A DNA stretch of 64,000 bases, from contig JAKVNF010000003.1 in assembly GCA_022483465.1 (NCBI GenBank), positions 186,001 to 250,000 of the forward strand, in the 5' to 3' direction. The stretch comes from Lachnospiraceae bacterium. GTDB lineage: Bacteria; Bacillota; Clostridia; Lachnospirales; Lachnospiraceae. The notes under the pieces were generated by a model that made no database searches, had not been told where the DNA came from, and saw nothing but the letters and a program-made list of their open reading frames with translations. Every line of letters begins with the position of its first letter. Within the stretch, counting starts at the first letter, position 1. This document shows positions 16,115-24,647 of the stretch, piece after piece. Position numbers and translations under genes: made by a program.

Positions 16115-16746
16115 TGCCCGCAAAGAATGCACTCTTCTGCATCCTGGCGGCCCTGATCTGGGGCACGGCCTTCTCCGCCCAGAAGGTGGGCGGGGATGTG
16201 ATGGGGCCCCTTCTGTTCAACGGCACGCGGTCGATTTTGGGGTTCCTTGCCCTGATCCCTCTGGCGGCCCTATCGCTGCAGCGTCGCAAAAAGAGCGAGG
16301 AGGCGGGGAAGGTCCCTGCGCTTGCCCTTCGCAAAAACCTCCTCGGCGGGGCGGCCTGCGGCCTGGTCCTCTTTGCGGCCAGCACCACCCAGCAGCTCGG
16401 CATCGTGACGGAGAACGTGGGCAAGGCGGGGTTTCTGACCGCCATGTACATCATCATCGTCCCGGTGATGGACCTGATCGTCCACCGGCGCTCCAGCGCA
16501 AGAGTCTGGGTGTCGGTGCTCCTGTGCCTCTTGGGCCTGTACTTTCTGTCCTTTTCCGGAGCGGCGGGGTTTTCCGCGGGGGACGGGCTCCTCGTGGTGT
16601 GCGCCGTGATGTTCTCTCTGCACATCATGGTGATTGACCACTTCACCGGGGCGGACACTGATCCGGTGCTCCTATCCTGCGTGCAGTTTCTGACCTGTGG
16701 GATCCTGGGCATGGCATCGGCCGCCCTGACCGAGGGCATTTCTTTT
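16111..16746 (+). pseudogene. EamA/DMT-family transporter, 5' part, disrupted by insertion
   Basis: The first 212 codons of a drug/metabolite transporter: seven membrane helices, with the first EamA domain (LAALIWGTAFSAQKVG; QQLGIVTENVGKAGFLTAMY) and the beginning of the second. At 16747 an ISL3-type element interrupts the gene, and the frame reads eight codons into it before a stop at 16768-16770. The missing 95 codons follow the element at 20590-20874. Joining 16111-16746 to 20590-20874 gives one uninterrupted frame of 306 residues, the normal length for a ten-helix EamA protein. The start ATG at 16111 has GAGGAGG about 9 bases upstream and overlaps the preceding stop. Confidence 0.95.
16739..16746. 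repeat. Target-site duplication, left copy (outer element)
   Basis: TTTCTTTT directly before the element; the identical 8 bases occur at 20582-20589. Eight bases is the size made by ISL3-family elements. Confidence 0.95.
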
Positions 16747-16775
16747 GGGTCTTTCATTTTTCTTGTGTGATGCAC
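16747..16775 (+). repeat. Left terminal inverted repeat, outer ISL3 element
   Basis: Begins GGGTCTTTCATTTTTC; pairs with 20553-20581 at 22 of 29 positions. Confidence 0.88.
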
Positions 16776-16889
16776 TAAAAGAAGGCAGCCTATAGAGAAT
16801 ATCTTCTATTTACAAAAAGAGATTTCCTGATATCATCTCGATTGCACGTCGACCAAGATATGCAATACGGGATAAAAAGGAAACCTCTT

Positions 16890-17592
16890 ATGAATCAGAA
16901 TTATACATACACCGAGGCGAATGGGCAAATGTCTTTTGCTGCCCGGACTCAAAATGACTATCTGATGTTCCCAAGCCACCTGACGGGGTTCCATCAGGAG
17001 AGCGTTGAAGAGGTTCCTATTCGAGACGTCAGGCCCTTCCACTCCATGCGGAAGAGCAAACTGAGTGAGAATACCTTCAAAAGGGCTTATATTCTGCGCG
17101 GTAAATTGGACCAGCTGGACCATCCTGTATGCTCTTGCTGCGGGCGCAGAATGTACAAGAATCAGACCTACCACACGAAGATCAAACACATTCCCTTTCA
17201 GGCATGCCAAACCATCATTGAGTGCGACAAGTACCAGTGGAGATGCAATCTCTGTGGCAAGACCATCACACCGGATGTCGCGTTCAAGGCAGATGATTCG
17301 ATGATTACAAAGGAGCTTGAGCAGCTGATCATTCGCTATCTTTCTATGGATGAATTTACCCTTACGGACACGGCAATCATTACTGGCGTCAACATCAATA
17401 CGATCAAGAAGATCGATCTTAAGCGTCTGAAGAGTCTTTACGCGGATGAGAATGGCAAGCTCAAAAAGCCTGCCGCCTATGCAAGGTATCTTGCCATTGA
17501 CGAGTTCAAGCTGCATAACGGACACAAATATGCGACGCACATCATAGACCTGATAACCGGTGCGGTGCTGTTCATCCAAGCAGGCAAAACAA
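16890..17592 (+). pseudogene. ISL3-family transposase, 5' part (interrupted)
   Basis: Codons for the first 234 residues of an ISL3 transposase. Features are an N-terminal zinc-finger region (CSCCGRRMYKNQTY and later CNLCGKTI), a helix-turn-helix (TDTAIITGVNINTIKKID) and the start of the DDE domain (LAIDEFKLHNGHKYATHIID, first catalytic Asp in AIDEF). The ATG at 16890 follows AAAAGGAAA by about 9 bases. The frame then enters the nested element and stops at 17631-17633. Joined to 19674-20419 it gives a 482-residue transposase, so inactivation here is due only to the insertion. Confidence 0.92.
17587..17592. repeat. Target-site duplication, left copy (inner element)
   Basis: AAACAA before the inner element, repeated at 19668-19673. 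With one copy removed the ISL3 transposase frame reads GKTKAVVEEF across the junction. Confidence 0.93.
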
Positions 17593-17620
17593 CCTCAACT
17601 TACTGCAATAATATAGGCTC
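17593..17620 (+). repeat. Left terminal inverted repeat, inner IS
   Basis: Pairs with 19640-19667; 22 of 28 positions match on reverse complement. Confidence 0.88.
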
Positions 17621-17765
17621 TCCCCTCTGGTAAACCGCAGAATAGGGTGAGCAAGCAGCAGTTGCCAAACTAAATCAGATTCCTCGGAAATGCCGTAAAT
17701 AGGGCATTCCTGAGGCATTGGTAAAAGCTGAATATGCGGCATTCTGACCAGATGAAAATGTCAGG

Positions 17766-17794
17766 TTGACATCCTCAATACGAGCCCATAATAT
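17766..17794 (+). promoter_or_regulatory. Transposase promoter, TTGACA - 17 - TAATAT
   Basis: TTGACA at 17766-17771 and TAATAT at 17789-17794 with ideal spacing. The -10 overlaps the subterminal copy of the inverted-repeat motif, so transposase binding there could repress its own gene. Confidence 0.7.
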
Positions 17795-17815
17795 AGGCTC
17801 TAAGGAGGAACCTCT

Positions 17816-19603
17816 ATGGCCAGGATTAAGAAGGTACCAGGTAACCTGTTTCCGCTGCCCACAGGTGCGTACATTGTCGGCAAAGGGTATGTTTACGTGA
17901 ACACCAGCTCGAAGTACATCAGTGCTTCAGAGCGAAAATCCGACGGTAAAGGTTACACCACTCACACCGGCGAGTGTATTGGCGTCCTGGAAAAACCAGA
18001 GGACAAAAAATGCCGCATGTTCTATGCAAACGATAAGTATCGTTCCAATCATCAGCTTGAAGAACTTCCTGATCCTCCGGATATCGCCGACAGTATTGCT
18101 GTTGGGCTGCTTGCTGTTGTCCGCGAATTCAGTGAAAGTTCCGGACTCGCCGAGGATCTCACAACAGCTTTCGGCTCAACAGATGCCGCTCTTGTGCTCG
18201 ATCTCGCTTCCTATATGGTCTCAAGGGAATCCGCCGTCATGCAGCATTTCCCCGCATGGGCACGTGAACATGCCCACTTTTCGGGGGACATACGCAGTGA
18301 CAGCTATATCGGTATGTTCCTGAAAGAGCATCTGACAATTCCGAAGATCAAAATATTCCGCAAGCTATGGCTTTCCAGAAACATTGGCACTGGGTATGTC
18401 TACCTCTGCTATGACTCTACGAATGTCAATTCGCAGGCCGAGGGTGTTGCCATCGTACAGCGGGGACATGCCAAGGATGACCCTACACTGGATCAGGTAA
18501 ACACCGATTATGTCATCCGGCAGGAAGATGGACTGCCACTGACATATCTCCATTCTCCGGGATCGGTAACCGACATCGTACAGGCCGGGGAGATGATCCG
18601 GTTCATTGATGATACAAAGAAGCTCACCCAGATTGATGTGACGCTGTGTCTCATCTGCGACCGGGGCTACATTTCCGTCGCCAATCTGAAGAAGATGGAT
18701 CAGGCAGGCATCAGCTATCTGATGATGCTTAGGTCGGATCTGCGCCTTTTTCAGGATCTTGCCGATTCGTACATTGACACAATCCGTTCCTATAAGAACG
18801 TCATTGTAACGGCTGACGATGATGAGCGGTACGGTATCACGGTGCCGCGCCAGATGTACGAGGATGGTCCTCTGTGCTATGCCCACTTATACTGGAGTGC
18901 CAGTTACTATAGCAAAAAGCGCAAGGCAGCGATGGCAGCGATTGAATGCAAACGTGCTGAACTGGAGCAATTCATCCAGTCTCAGGGCACCGGAACAGAT
19001 CCGAAGGAACTCGAGAACAGGTTTCCTGCTTACTTCAGGCTGAAGACAGCTCCCGGTAAGCCCAGGGTTGTTATACAGAAAAAGCGCGGCCGCGGTGAAG
19101 GAACCAAGGAGGTTGAGAAACCAACCGTCCTAATCACCGGATATGAAGATGACGAAGCCGCAATCAACCGTGAGATCATGAAGGCTGGCATCATCGTGAT
19201 GCTGTCGCGTGATGAGATGACTGCACAGGAAGCTGAGATACGGTACCACAAACGCGACTGCGTAGAGAAAGCGTTCGAGGCTCTGAAGAGTCATCTCGGG
19301 ATGGACAAGATCAGCGTCACAACTGAAGAGGCGATTCATGGCAAGGGGCTGGTCTGGTTCACTGCGTCCATCATGCACGCGCTGTTGTTCAACCTCACAG
19401 ATAAGCTTCGTGCAACAGACAGAAAGAGCTACACAACAGAGTCCATGGTAGACCAACTGGAGGCAATCAAGGCTGACCGGGAACTGCCAGGCCATACATA
19501 CAAACGACGGTACAAGCTCACCCGAAAGCAAAACAGCATTTTGGGATGCTTTGGGCTGAGCGAAACAGACATCGATGAGCAATGCAAGCAACTTTCACAG
19601 TAA
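17816..19603 (+). CDS. IS1634-like (IS4-superfamily) DDE transposase
   Basis: A full 595-residue DDE transposase. Likely catalytic residues are Asp in LCYDSTNVNS (near residue 202), Asp in LICDRGYIS (near 282) and Glu in RDCVEKAFEALKSHLGM (near 482), with the Y-(2)-R-(3)-E-(6)-K type signature around the last. An AAGGAGG site at 17802-17808 lies 7 bases before the ATG at 17816. The gene looks intact and has good start signals, so the element may still be mobile. Its codon use is less GC-biased than the surrounding operon. A decayed relative is at 62.7-64 kb. Confidence 0.92.
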   Translation: MARIKKVPGNLFPLPTGAYIVGKGYVYVNTSSKYISASERKSDGKGYTTHTGECIGVLEKPEDKKCRMFYANDKYRSNHQLEELPDPPDIADSIAVGLLAVVREFSESSGLAEDLTTAFGSTDAALVLDLASYMVSRESAVMQHFPAWAREHAHFSGDIRSDSYIGMFLKEHLTIPKIKIFRKLWLSRNIGTGYVYLCYDSTNVNSQAEGVAIVQRGHAKDDPTLDQVNTDYVIRQEDGLPLTYLHSPGSVTDIVQAGEMIRFIDDTKKLTQIDVTLCLICDRGYISVANLKKMDQAGISYLMMLRSDLRLFQDLADSYIDTIRSYKNVIVTADDDERYGITVPRQMYEDGPLCYAHLYWSASYYSKKRKAAMAAIECKRAELEQFIQSQGTGTDPKELENRFPAYFRLKTAPGKPRVVIQKKRGRGEGTKEVEKPTVLITGYEDDEAAINREIMKAGIIVMLSRDEMTAQEAEIRYHKRDCVEKAFEALKSHLGMDKISVTTEEAIHGKGLVWFTASIMHALLFNLTDKLRATDRKSYTTESMVDQLEAIKADRELPGHTYKRRYKLTRKQNSILGCFGLSETDIDEQCKQLSQ

Positions 19604-19639
19604 CTGTGCTCAGCATTGGAAGTAAGCCGAGAGGCCTAC

Positions 19640-19667
19640 GAGCCTATATTTTTTCAAGAAGTTAGGG
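19640..19667 (-). repeat. Right terminal inverted repeat, inner IS
   Basis: Reverse complement of the left end at 22 of 28 positions. Confidence 0.88.
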
Positions 19668-19673
19668 AAACAA
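19668..19673. repeat. Target-site duplication, right copy (inner element)
   Basis: AAACAA, identical to 17587-17592. Confidence 0.93.
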
Positions 19674-20419
19674 AGGCCGTTGTAGAAGAATTCATGGAGC
19701 TGGTGGGTGACGACTGGATGCATCATGTAGAGGCCGTTGCCATGGATATGAACAGCGACTTCCAGGAGGCTTTCAAGGCAAAATGCGGTTGGATCCAGAT
19801 CGTTTATGATCATTTCCACATCGTCAAGAACTTCAACGAGAAGGTCATTGCCGAGGTTCGGAAGGAGGAACAGATCCGCCTGAAGAAGGAAGGCCTGGTC
19901 GAGGAAGCTGCTATCCTGAAGGGGTCAAGGAAGATACTCTGTGCCAGCAGGGAGTCCCTGCAGAAACACGATCAGGAAGCCCGTGAGGGCAAGGTGTGCC
20001 GCAAGGGATCTGCGATCTTCGGTACGACCGATTACAGGCATACCCATGACGATTTCGAGCGGCGATACGACGACATCATCAACTCGAACAAGCTGCTGTT
20101 CACCTGTGATCTGATCAAGCAGGCCATGCAGGAAGCATATGCCTCAGCCAATCAGGCGACGATGATCGAGAAGTTTACAGATATCATCGACTGGTGCAGG
20201 GGCACGAAAAATGAGCACTTTCTCTGGTTTGCCAGGCTCATTGAGAACCACTTTGACGGCATTGTGGGATACGGGCTCTGTCCGATCAGCTCCGGGAAGA
20301 TAGAGGGGATCAACGCACACATCAAGGTCATCCGCAGGAAAGCCTATGGCCTTCCAGATGATGAGTACTTTTTCCTAAAGATCATGGATGCATCCAGAAA
20401 TCCGTACAAGCGGATCTGA
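19674..20419 (+). pseudogene. ISL3-family transposase, 3' part (interrupted)
   Basis: The remaining 248 codons of the outer transposase, in frame with the 5' part once the inner element and one duplication copy are removed. It carries the second catalytic Asp (EAVAMDMNSDFQEAF), the YDHFHIVKNFN motif typical of ISL3 transposases and the C-terminal Glu region (SSGKIEGINAHIKVIRRKA). An apparent ORF starting at 19616 reads from the inner IS end and is not a gene of its own. Confidence 0.92.
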
Positions 20420-20552
20420 TGGAGAACGCTGTTCCGAGACCGTGGGCCCCTCGGCGATGCTCCCACGGTCCGCCCGGGAGTACAGATACACGGAGAGCAG
20501 AGGGCACCTGTGGAGGACCGGGGGCAGAGGACCTCGGAGACGGTCAGGAAGG

Positions 20553-20581
20553 GCTCATCCCACAAAAAAAGTGAAAGGGCC
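20553..20581 (-). repeat. Right terminal inverted repeat, outer ISL3 element
   Basis: Reverse complement begins GGCCCTTTCAC; matches the left end at 22 of 29 positions. Confidence 0.88.
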
Positions 20582-20589
20582 TTTCTTTT
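20582..20589. repeat. Target-site duplication, right copy (outer element)
   Basis: TTTCTTTT, identical to 16739-16746. Confidence 0.95.
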
Positions 20590-20874
20590 TCCCAAATGAG
20601 CCCAGCCGGTGTGGTATCATTGATCTATGCAGGTGTCTTTTCCAGCGGCATCGCCTACACGCTCCAGATCCTGGGGCAGAAGGGCGCGGATCCCTCGATC
20701 TGCTCCCTTCTTCTCTCGCTGGAGTCGGTGATCAGCCTACTGGCGGGCATCCTGATCCTGCACCAGGTGCCCACCGCCCGGGAGCTTTCGGGCTGCGCCC
20801 TGATGGCAGCGGCCATCGTCCTGGTGCAGCTGCCGGTGGGCCGGGAGAACAAATACGAGGTAATCGAGCAGTGA
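20590..20874 (+). pseudogene. EamA/DMT-family transporter, 3' part
   Basis: Codons for the last 94 residues of the transporter interrupted at 16747: SLIYAGVFSSGIAYTLQILGQ, then LLLSLESVISLLAGILIL and a last helix, all typical of the end of the second EamA domain. On its own it could start at ATG 20596, but three or four helices cannot make a transporter. The stop overlaps the GTG of the lipoprotein gene, which shows that the split gene belongs to the same operon as its flanks. Confidence 0.93.
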
Positions 20875-21929
20875 AGATGAGACGAATGGGACTTGTCCTT
20901 CCCCTTCTTCTTGCGGGCCTTGCCCTGACCTCCTGTGCCTCCTCCTCGGGGGAGAGCAGCCAGGGTTCCTCCTACAGCGGGATGGACTACCTGGAGGCGG
21001 GGGACTATGAGACCGCCAAGGAGACCTTTTCGGCCCAGATCGACGCGGGGAGCAGCCTGGAGGAGGCCTACCGGGGCCTGGGCCTTGCCTGCATGGGACT
21101 GGGGGACTACGAGTCGGCGGCGAGCGCCTTTGAGAACGCTCTGGACGCCGCGGGGGCCTTCCCCAGGACCCTGGAGTACGACATCAACTACTACCTGGGG
21201 ACCTGCTACTACAAGCTGGGGGAGTACGACAAGGCCAAGGAGGTCTACGACGCGATCGTAAACCTGCGCCCGAATGACGCGGACGCCTACGTGCTGCGGG
21301 GCACGGTTCTTGCCGCCCAGGGGGACACCGAGGGGATGGAGCAGGATTACCAGACGGCCATCGACCTGGATCCCACGGACTACGACCGGGTGGTGCAGAT
21401 CTATGACAAGATGGCGGAGGCCGGCGACGAGGAGAACGCCAAGACCATGGTCTCCCAGGTGCTGGAGGACCAGGCGAACTCCATCGACGACTACAACGCG
21501 GGGCGCCTTGCCTACTGCATCGGCGACTACGACACCGCCAAGAGCCACCTGGAGAACATCAGCACCAACCGGACCTATGAGGTGACGATCCTCCTCGGCA
21601 AGACCTATGAGGCCCTGGGGGATTACAACTACGCGATCAGCGTCTACCAGGGCTTTTTGGACAGCGACCAGACCCACGCGGAGGTCTACAACCAGCTGGG
21701 GCTGTGCCAGCTGCAGATGGGAAACTACCAGGACGCGCTGACGGCCTTCCAGAACGGGATCAACGTGGGGGACAGCGACATCACCCAGAGCCTGGAGTTC
21801 AACCAGATCGTGGCCTATGAGTACCTGGAGGACTTCCAGAAGGCCAAGGTCCTGATGGAGGACTACTTAAAGACCTATCCGGGGGATGAGAGTGCAAAGC
21901 GGGAATATGCTTTCCTGAAGACCCGCTGA
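20871..21929 (+). CDS. TPR-repeat lipoprotein
   Basis: About 352 residues beginning with a lipoprotein signal: KMRRMG, a hydrophobic stretch, and a lipobox LTSC with the Cys near residue 22. A Ser/Gly-rich spacer follows, then at least seven TPR units (YLEAGDYETAKETF; GLGDYESAASAFENAL; KLGEYDKAKEVYDAI; LGDYNYAISVYQGFL). It should sit on the outer face of the membrane and bind partner proteins. The start may be GTG 20871 (overlapping the EamA stop in GTGA) or ATG 20877; the overlap pattern matches other genes in this operon. Transcription may be affected by the transposons upstream. Confidence 0.88.
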   Translation: MKMRRMGLVLPLLLAGLALTSCASSSGESSQGSSYSGMDYLEAGDYETAKETFSAQIDAGSSLEEAYRGLGLACMGLGDYESAASAFENALDAAGAFPRTLEYDINYYLGTCYYKLGEYDKAKEVYDAIVNLRPNDADAYVLRGTVLAAQGDTEGMEQDYQTAIDLDPTDYDRVVQIYDKMAEAGDEENAKTMVSQVLEDQANSIDDYNAGRLAYCIGDYDTAKSHLENISTNRTYEVTILLGKTYEALGDYNYAISVYQGFLDSDQTHAEVYNQLGLCQLQMGNYQDALTAFQNGINVGDSDITQSLEFNQIVAYEYLEDFQKAKVLMEDYLKTYPGDESAKREYAFLKTR

Positions 21930-21947
21930 CGCTAAGGGGAACGGCGA

Positions 21948-22637
21948 ATGAGAAAGAGGGAGATTGGGAAACAAGACCGGGGGAGGGTCCCGGGATGGCG
22001 GGGGGTTGCCGCCCTCGCGCTGGCCGTCTTGACCGCCTTCGCCCTGCCCCTTGGGGCAGAGGCCGCAGCGCGCAAGACCGTGTTTATCGGCGACTCCCGG
22101 ACCGTTGGCTACTATGTCGCGGGCACCGGGGGGAATGCGGTGTCCAAGGTCTGCACGACGGATGGAAACGGGGACTTCTGGGTCGCCAGGACCGGCCAGG
22201 GGATCGACTGGGCGCAGAAAACCGCGGTCCCGAAGGCGGATTCCAAAGTCGGGGCGGACACAGATGTAATCTTCTGCATCGGCATCAACGACACCTTCAG
22301 CACCAAGGGCCGCGCCAAGACCGTCAAGCTGGTGAACCAGAAGGCCGCCGCCTGGAAGGAGCGGGGCGCCCGCACCTTCTTCGTGTCCATCCTGCCCATC
22401 AAGAGCGACGGGGAGGGGTACACCAACAAAGAAGTCACCGCCTGGAACACCTATCTTCGCGAAAACCTGTCCGAGGACGTCTACTGGATTGACCTTGTCA
22501 CCCCGACAAGCGGCATCCTGCAGTACGCGGACCGCTTTCACTTCCAATACACAACGTACCGGATGATCTACCAGTACCTCAAAATCGTGGCGCAGTACAC
22601 CGCCGCCGTGGAGGACGGACAAGGAGAACATACATGA
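21948..22637 (+). CDS. Secreted SGNH/GDSL-family hydrolase
   Basis: A 229-residue protein with a basic N-terminus, a hydrophobic signal segment (about residues 19-36, GVAALALAVLTAFALPLG) and a probable cleavage after AEA. The SGNH nucleophile block is TVFIGDSRTVGYY near residue 48. The GxND block is CIGINDTFSTKG, and a C-terminal DRFHF supplies the Asp and His. It resembles the first SGNH protein at 14610 but has no linker or tail. Its stop overlaps the pyrF start. It may act with the MBOAT upstream as a second acyl transferase or as an esterase. Confidence 0.85.
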   Translation: MRKREIGKQDRGRVPGWRGVAALALAVLTAFALPLGAEAAARKTVFIGDSRTVGYYVAGTGGNAVSKVCTTDGNGDFWVARTGQGIDWAQKTAVPKADSKVGADTDVIFCIGINDTFSTKGRAKTVKLVNQKAAAWKERGARTFFVSILPIKSDGEGYTNKEVTAWNTYLRENLSEDVYWIDLVTPTSGILQYADRFHFQYTTYRMIYQYLKIVAQYTAAVEDGQGEHT

Positions 22638-23605
22638 TTGCAAAACTGATTGAAGCCATCAAGGAAAAGGACGCCCCGGTTGTGGTGGGGCTTGACCCCC
22701 AGCTGAAGTTTCTGCCCAAGCACCTCTTGGATGAGGCCATGCGTCATCACCCGGAGACTGTGTACGGGGACGACGAGCTGGCCGGGGTCGCCGAGGCGGT
22801 GTTCCGGTTCAACAAGGACATCGTGGACGCGGTCTGCGACCTGGTGCCGGCGGTGAAGCCCCAGGTGGCCATGTATGAGCAGTTCGGCATCCCGGGCATG
22901 GCGGCCTACTGGCGCACGGTCCGGTACTGCCAGGAGAAGGGCCTGATCGTCATCGGCGATGTGAAGCGCGGCGACATCGGCTCCACCTCCGAGGCCTATG
23001 CAAGGGCCCATCTGGGAAGTGTCACGGTGAACGGCCACCGGTGCCGGGCCTTCCACGAGGACTTTGCGACGGTCAACCCCTACCTTGGGAGCGACGGCAT
23101 CCAGCCCTTCATCGACGTCTGCAACGAGGAGGACAAGGGCATCTTCGTGCTGGTGAAGACCTCCAACCCCTCCTCCGGGGAGTTCCAGGACGTGAAGATG
23201 GAGGACGGCCGGCACCTGTATGAGCTCGTCGGCGAGAAGGTCGCCCAGTGGGGCGAGCAGTCCATGGACGGCGACTACTCCAACGTGGGCGCTGTCGTGG
23301 GCGCCACCTATCCGGAGCAGGCAAAGACCCTCCGGGCCCTGATGCCCCACACCTTCATCCTGGCACCAGGGTACGGAGCCCAGGGCGCCACGGCAAAGGA
23401 CCTGACCGGGTTCTTTGACAAGGACGGCCTCGGCGCCATCGTGAACTCGAGCCGCGGCATCATTGCGGCCTATACGAAGGAGAAGTACGCAAGGTTTGGC
23501 AGCGAGGGCTTTGCGGAGGCGGCCCGGGCGGCGACCAAGGACATGATCGAAGACTTAAGAAGCGCCCTCGCTTCGAGAGAGCGCGGGGAAGAGCCCAAGG
23601 AGTGA
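22634..23605 (+). CDS. pyrF: Orotidine 5'-phosphate decarboxylase (PyrF, long type)
   Basis: A 323-residue decarboxylase making UMP from OMP, the last step of pyrimidine synthesis. It belongs to the longer PyrF subfamily. Signatures are VVVGLDPQLKFLP near residue 17, NKDIVDAV, KPQVAMYEQFG, and the catalytic IGDVKRGDIGSTSEAYA near residue 108. NPYLGSDGIQPF and APGYGAQG form the phosphate-binding end. ATG 22634 overlaps the previous stop (ATGA), which ties the envelope genes and the pyr genes in one operon. pyrE follows after three bases. Confidence 0.96.
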   Translation: MIAKLIEAIKEKDAPVVVGLDPQLKFLPKHLLDEAMRHHPETVYGDDELAGVAEAVFRFNKDIVDAVCDLVPAVKPQVAMYEQFGIPGMAAYWRTVRYCQEKGLIVIGDVKRGDIGSTSEAYARAHLGSVTVNGHRCRAFHEDFATVNPYLGSDGIQPFIDVCNEEDKGIFVLVKTSNPSSGEFQDVKMEDGRHLYELVGEKVAQWGEQSMDGDYSNVGAVVGATYPEQAKTLRALMPHTFILAPGYGAQGATAKDLTGFFDKDGLGAIVNSSRGIIAAYTKEKYARFGSEGFAEAARAATKDMIEDLRSALASRERGEEPKE

Positions 23606-23608
23606 GCG

Positions 23609-24298
23609 ATGGAACAGTACAAGAAGCAGTTCATTGACTTTATGATGGAGTCAAAAGTCTTAAAGTTCGGCGAGTTCACGTTAAAGTCCGGGCGAAAGAG
23701 CCCCTTCTTCATGAACGCCGGCCTCTACCAGACGGGGAGCGAGCTGACCAAGCTCGGCGAGTACTACGCCCGGGCGATCCACGACACCTATGGCCTCGAC
23801 TTTGACGTCCTCTTCGGACCCGCCTACAAGGGCATTCCCCTGTCGGTGGCGACGGTCATGGCGATCTCGAAACTCTACGGCAAGGATGTCCGCTACTGCG
23901 CAAACCGGAAGGAGGCAAAGGACCACGGCGAGACCGGATCCCTCCTTGGCGCCAGCCTCAAGGACGGCGACCGCGTTGTCATCATCGAGGATGTGACGAC
24001 CTCCGGCGCCTCCATGGAGGAGACGGTGCCGATCCTGCGGGCACAGGGCGATGTGAAGATCCTGGGCCTTATGGTCTCCTTAAACCGCGAGGAGGTGGGC
24101 CTTGGCGGCAAGGTCTCCGCCCTGCAGGAGATCGAGGCAAAGTGGGGTTTCCCTGCCCATGCCATTGTCACGATGTCCGAGGTCATCGAGTACCTTGGCA
24201 ATCCCGCCGAGCGGGAGGAGGGCGCGCCGGTTCTCACCGACGACCTGAAGAAGGCCCTCGCAGACTACTACGCCGCCTACGGCGCAAAGAAGGCATAA
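23609..24298 (+). CDS. pyrE: Orotate phosphoribosyltransferase
   Basis: A 229-residue enzyme adding ribose phosphate from PRPP to orotate. The PRPP-binding motif VVIIEDVTTSGAS lies at about residues 124-136. The N-terminal KFGEFTLKSGRKSPFF and the FGPAYKGIPLS segment are classic. AAGGAG lies about 7 bases before the ATG. Co-transcribed with pyrF. No PyrR attenuator was seen in the segment. Confidence 0.96.
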   Translation: MEQYKKQFIDFMMESKVLKFGEFTLKSGRKSPFFMNAGLYQTGSELTKLGEYYARAIHDTYGLDFDVLFGPAYKGIPLSVATVMAISKLYGKDVRYCANRKEAKDHGETGSLLGASLKDGDRVVIIEDVTTSGASMEETVPILRAQGDVKILGLMVSLNREEVGLGGKVSALQEIEAKWGFPAHAIVTMSEVIEYLGNPAEREEGAPVLTDDLKKALADYYAAYGAKKA

Positions 24299-24316
24299 AA
24301 AGGAGCAGACAAGGCC

Positions 24317-24634
24317 TTGAGACGACCCCACAGCTATCTGTTTAATTCGAAGAAGCAGTCCACCACCGCAGGCATCGCCTGCATCCTGGGGGGAATTTCG
24401 CTCCTTTCCTGCGTCCTGATGTACGATGAGGCATACCGAAACGGCGGCGAGGCGAGTGCCAACGACGCTGCCGTTGTCATCGTGTGTCTCATTTTTTCGT
24501 TGGTGGGACTGATCCTCGCGATCCTCTCCCGCAGGGAGCCGGACCGGATCTACTTCTTCTCGTACCTGGGCATGGCCTTAAACGGCGTGACCCTGGTTCT
24601 CTGCTTTGTCACCATGTATCTGGGCCTTGTCTGA
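24317..24634 (+). CDS. Small membrane protein, DUF6142-like
   Basis: A 105-residue protein with three hydrophobic helices: STTAGIACILGGISLLSCVLM-type first helix, a second (AVVIVCLIFSLVGLILAIL) and a third at the C-terminus. A short soluble segment (YDEAYRNGGEASANDA) separates helices one and two. It starts at TTG 24317, with AGGAG 11 bases upstream, a rare start codon here. Similar proteins accompany pyr genes in related Clostridia, and the match to DUF6142 is from memory rather than a search. It may be a small transporter partner or stress protein; no function is shown. Confidence 0.72.
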   Translation: MRRPHSYLFNSKKQSTTAGIACILGGISLLSCVLMYDEAYRNGGEASANDAAVVIVCLIFSLVGLILAILSRREPDRIYFFSYLGMALNGVTLVLCFVTMYLGLV

Positions 24635-24647
24635 GGAGGTGTGTTGG

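Larger units (their letters stand above)
17593..19667 (+). mobile_element. IS1634-like insertion sequence nested in the ISL3 element
   Basis: A 2075-base element with imperfect terminal inverted repeats: 17593-17620 against 19640-19667, 22 of 28 positions matching, both ending ATATAGGCTC. It is flanked by the 6-base duplication AAACAA, consistent with the 5-6 base duplications of the IS1634 group. It carries one intact transposase gene. The ATAATATAGGCTCT motif of the left end recurs at about 17788-17801, just before the transposase gene, as a subterminal copy. Confidence 0.93.
16747..20581 (+). mobile_element. ISL3-family insertion sequence (outer), carrying a nested IS
   Basis: The ends are imperfect inverted repeats: 16747-16775 against 20553-20581, 22 of 29 positions matching, both starting GG-(2)-CTTTCA. 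The element is flanked by an exact 8-base direct repeat. Without the nested element and its 6-base duplication it would be 1754 bases, with one transposase gene (16890-17592 joined to 19674-20419). It lies inside the EamA gene in the same orientation. About 130 bases between the transposase stop and the right repeat include a GACCGTGGG/CCCACGGTC hairpin. AT content is higher and codon bias weaker than in the host genes, as expected for an arrival from elsewhere. Confidence 0.95.

Noticed and set aside
19616-19667. Separate gene start for the 3' ISL3 transposase fragment
   Set aside because: The in-frame residues before 19668 come from the inner element's right end; the true frame continues from 17592.
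22500-22640. PyrR attenuator before pyrF
   Set aside because: pyrF overlaps the upstream SGNH gene by four bases, leaving no room for a leader, and no PyrR-binding motif was found.
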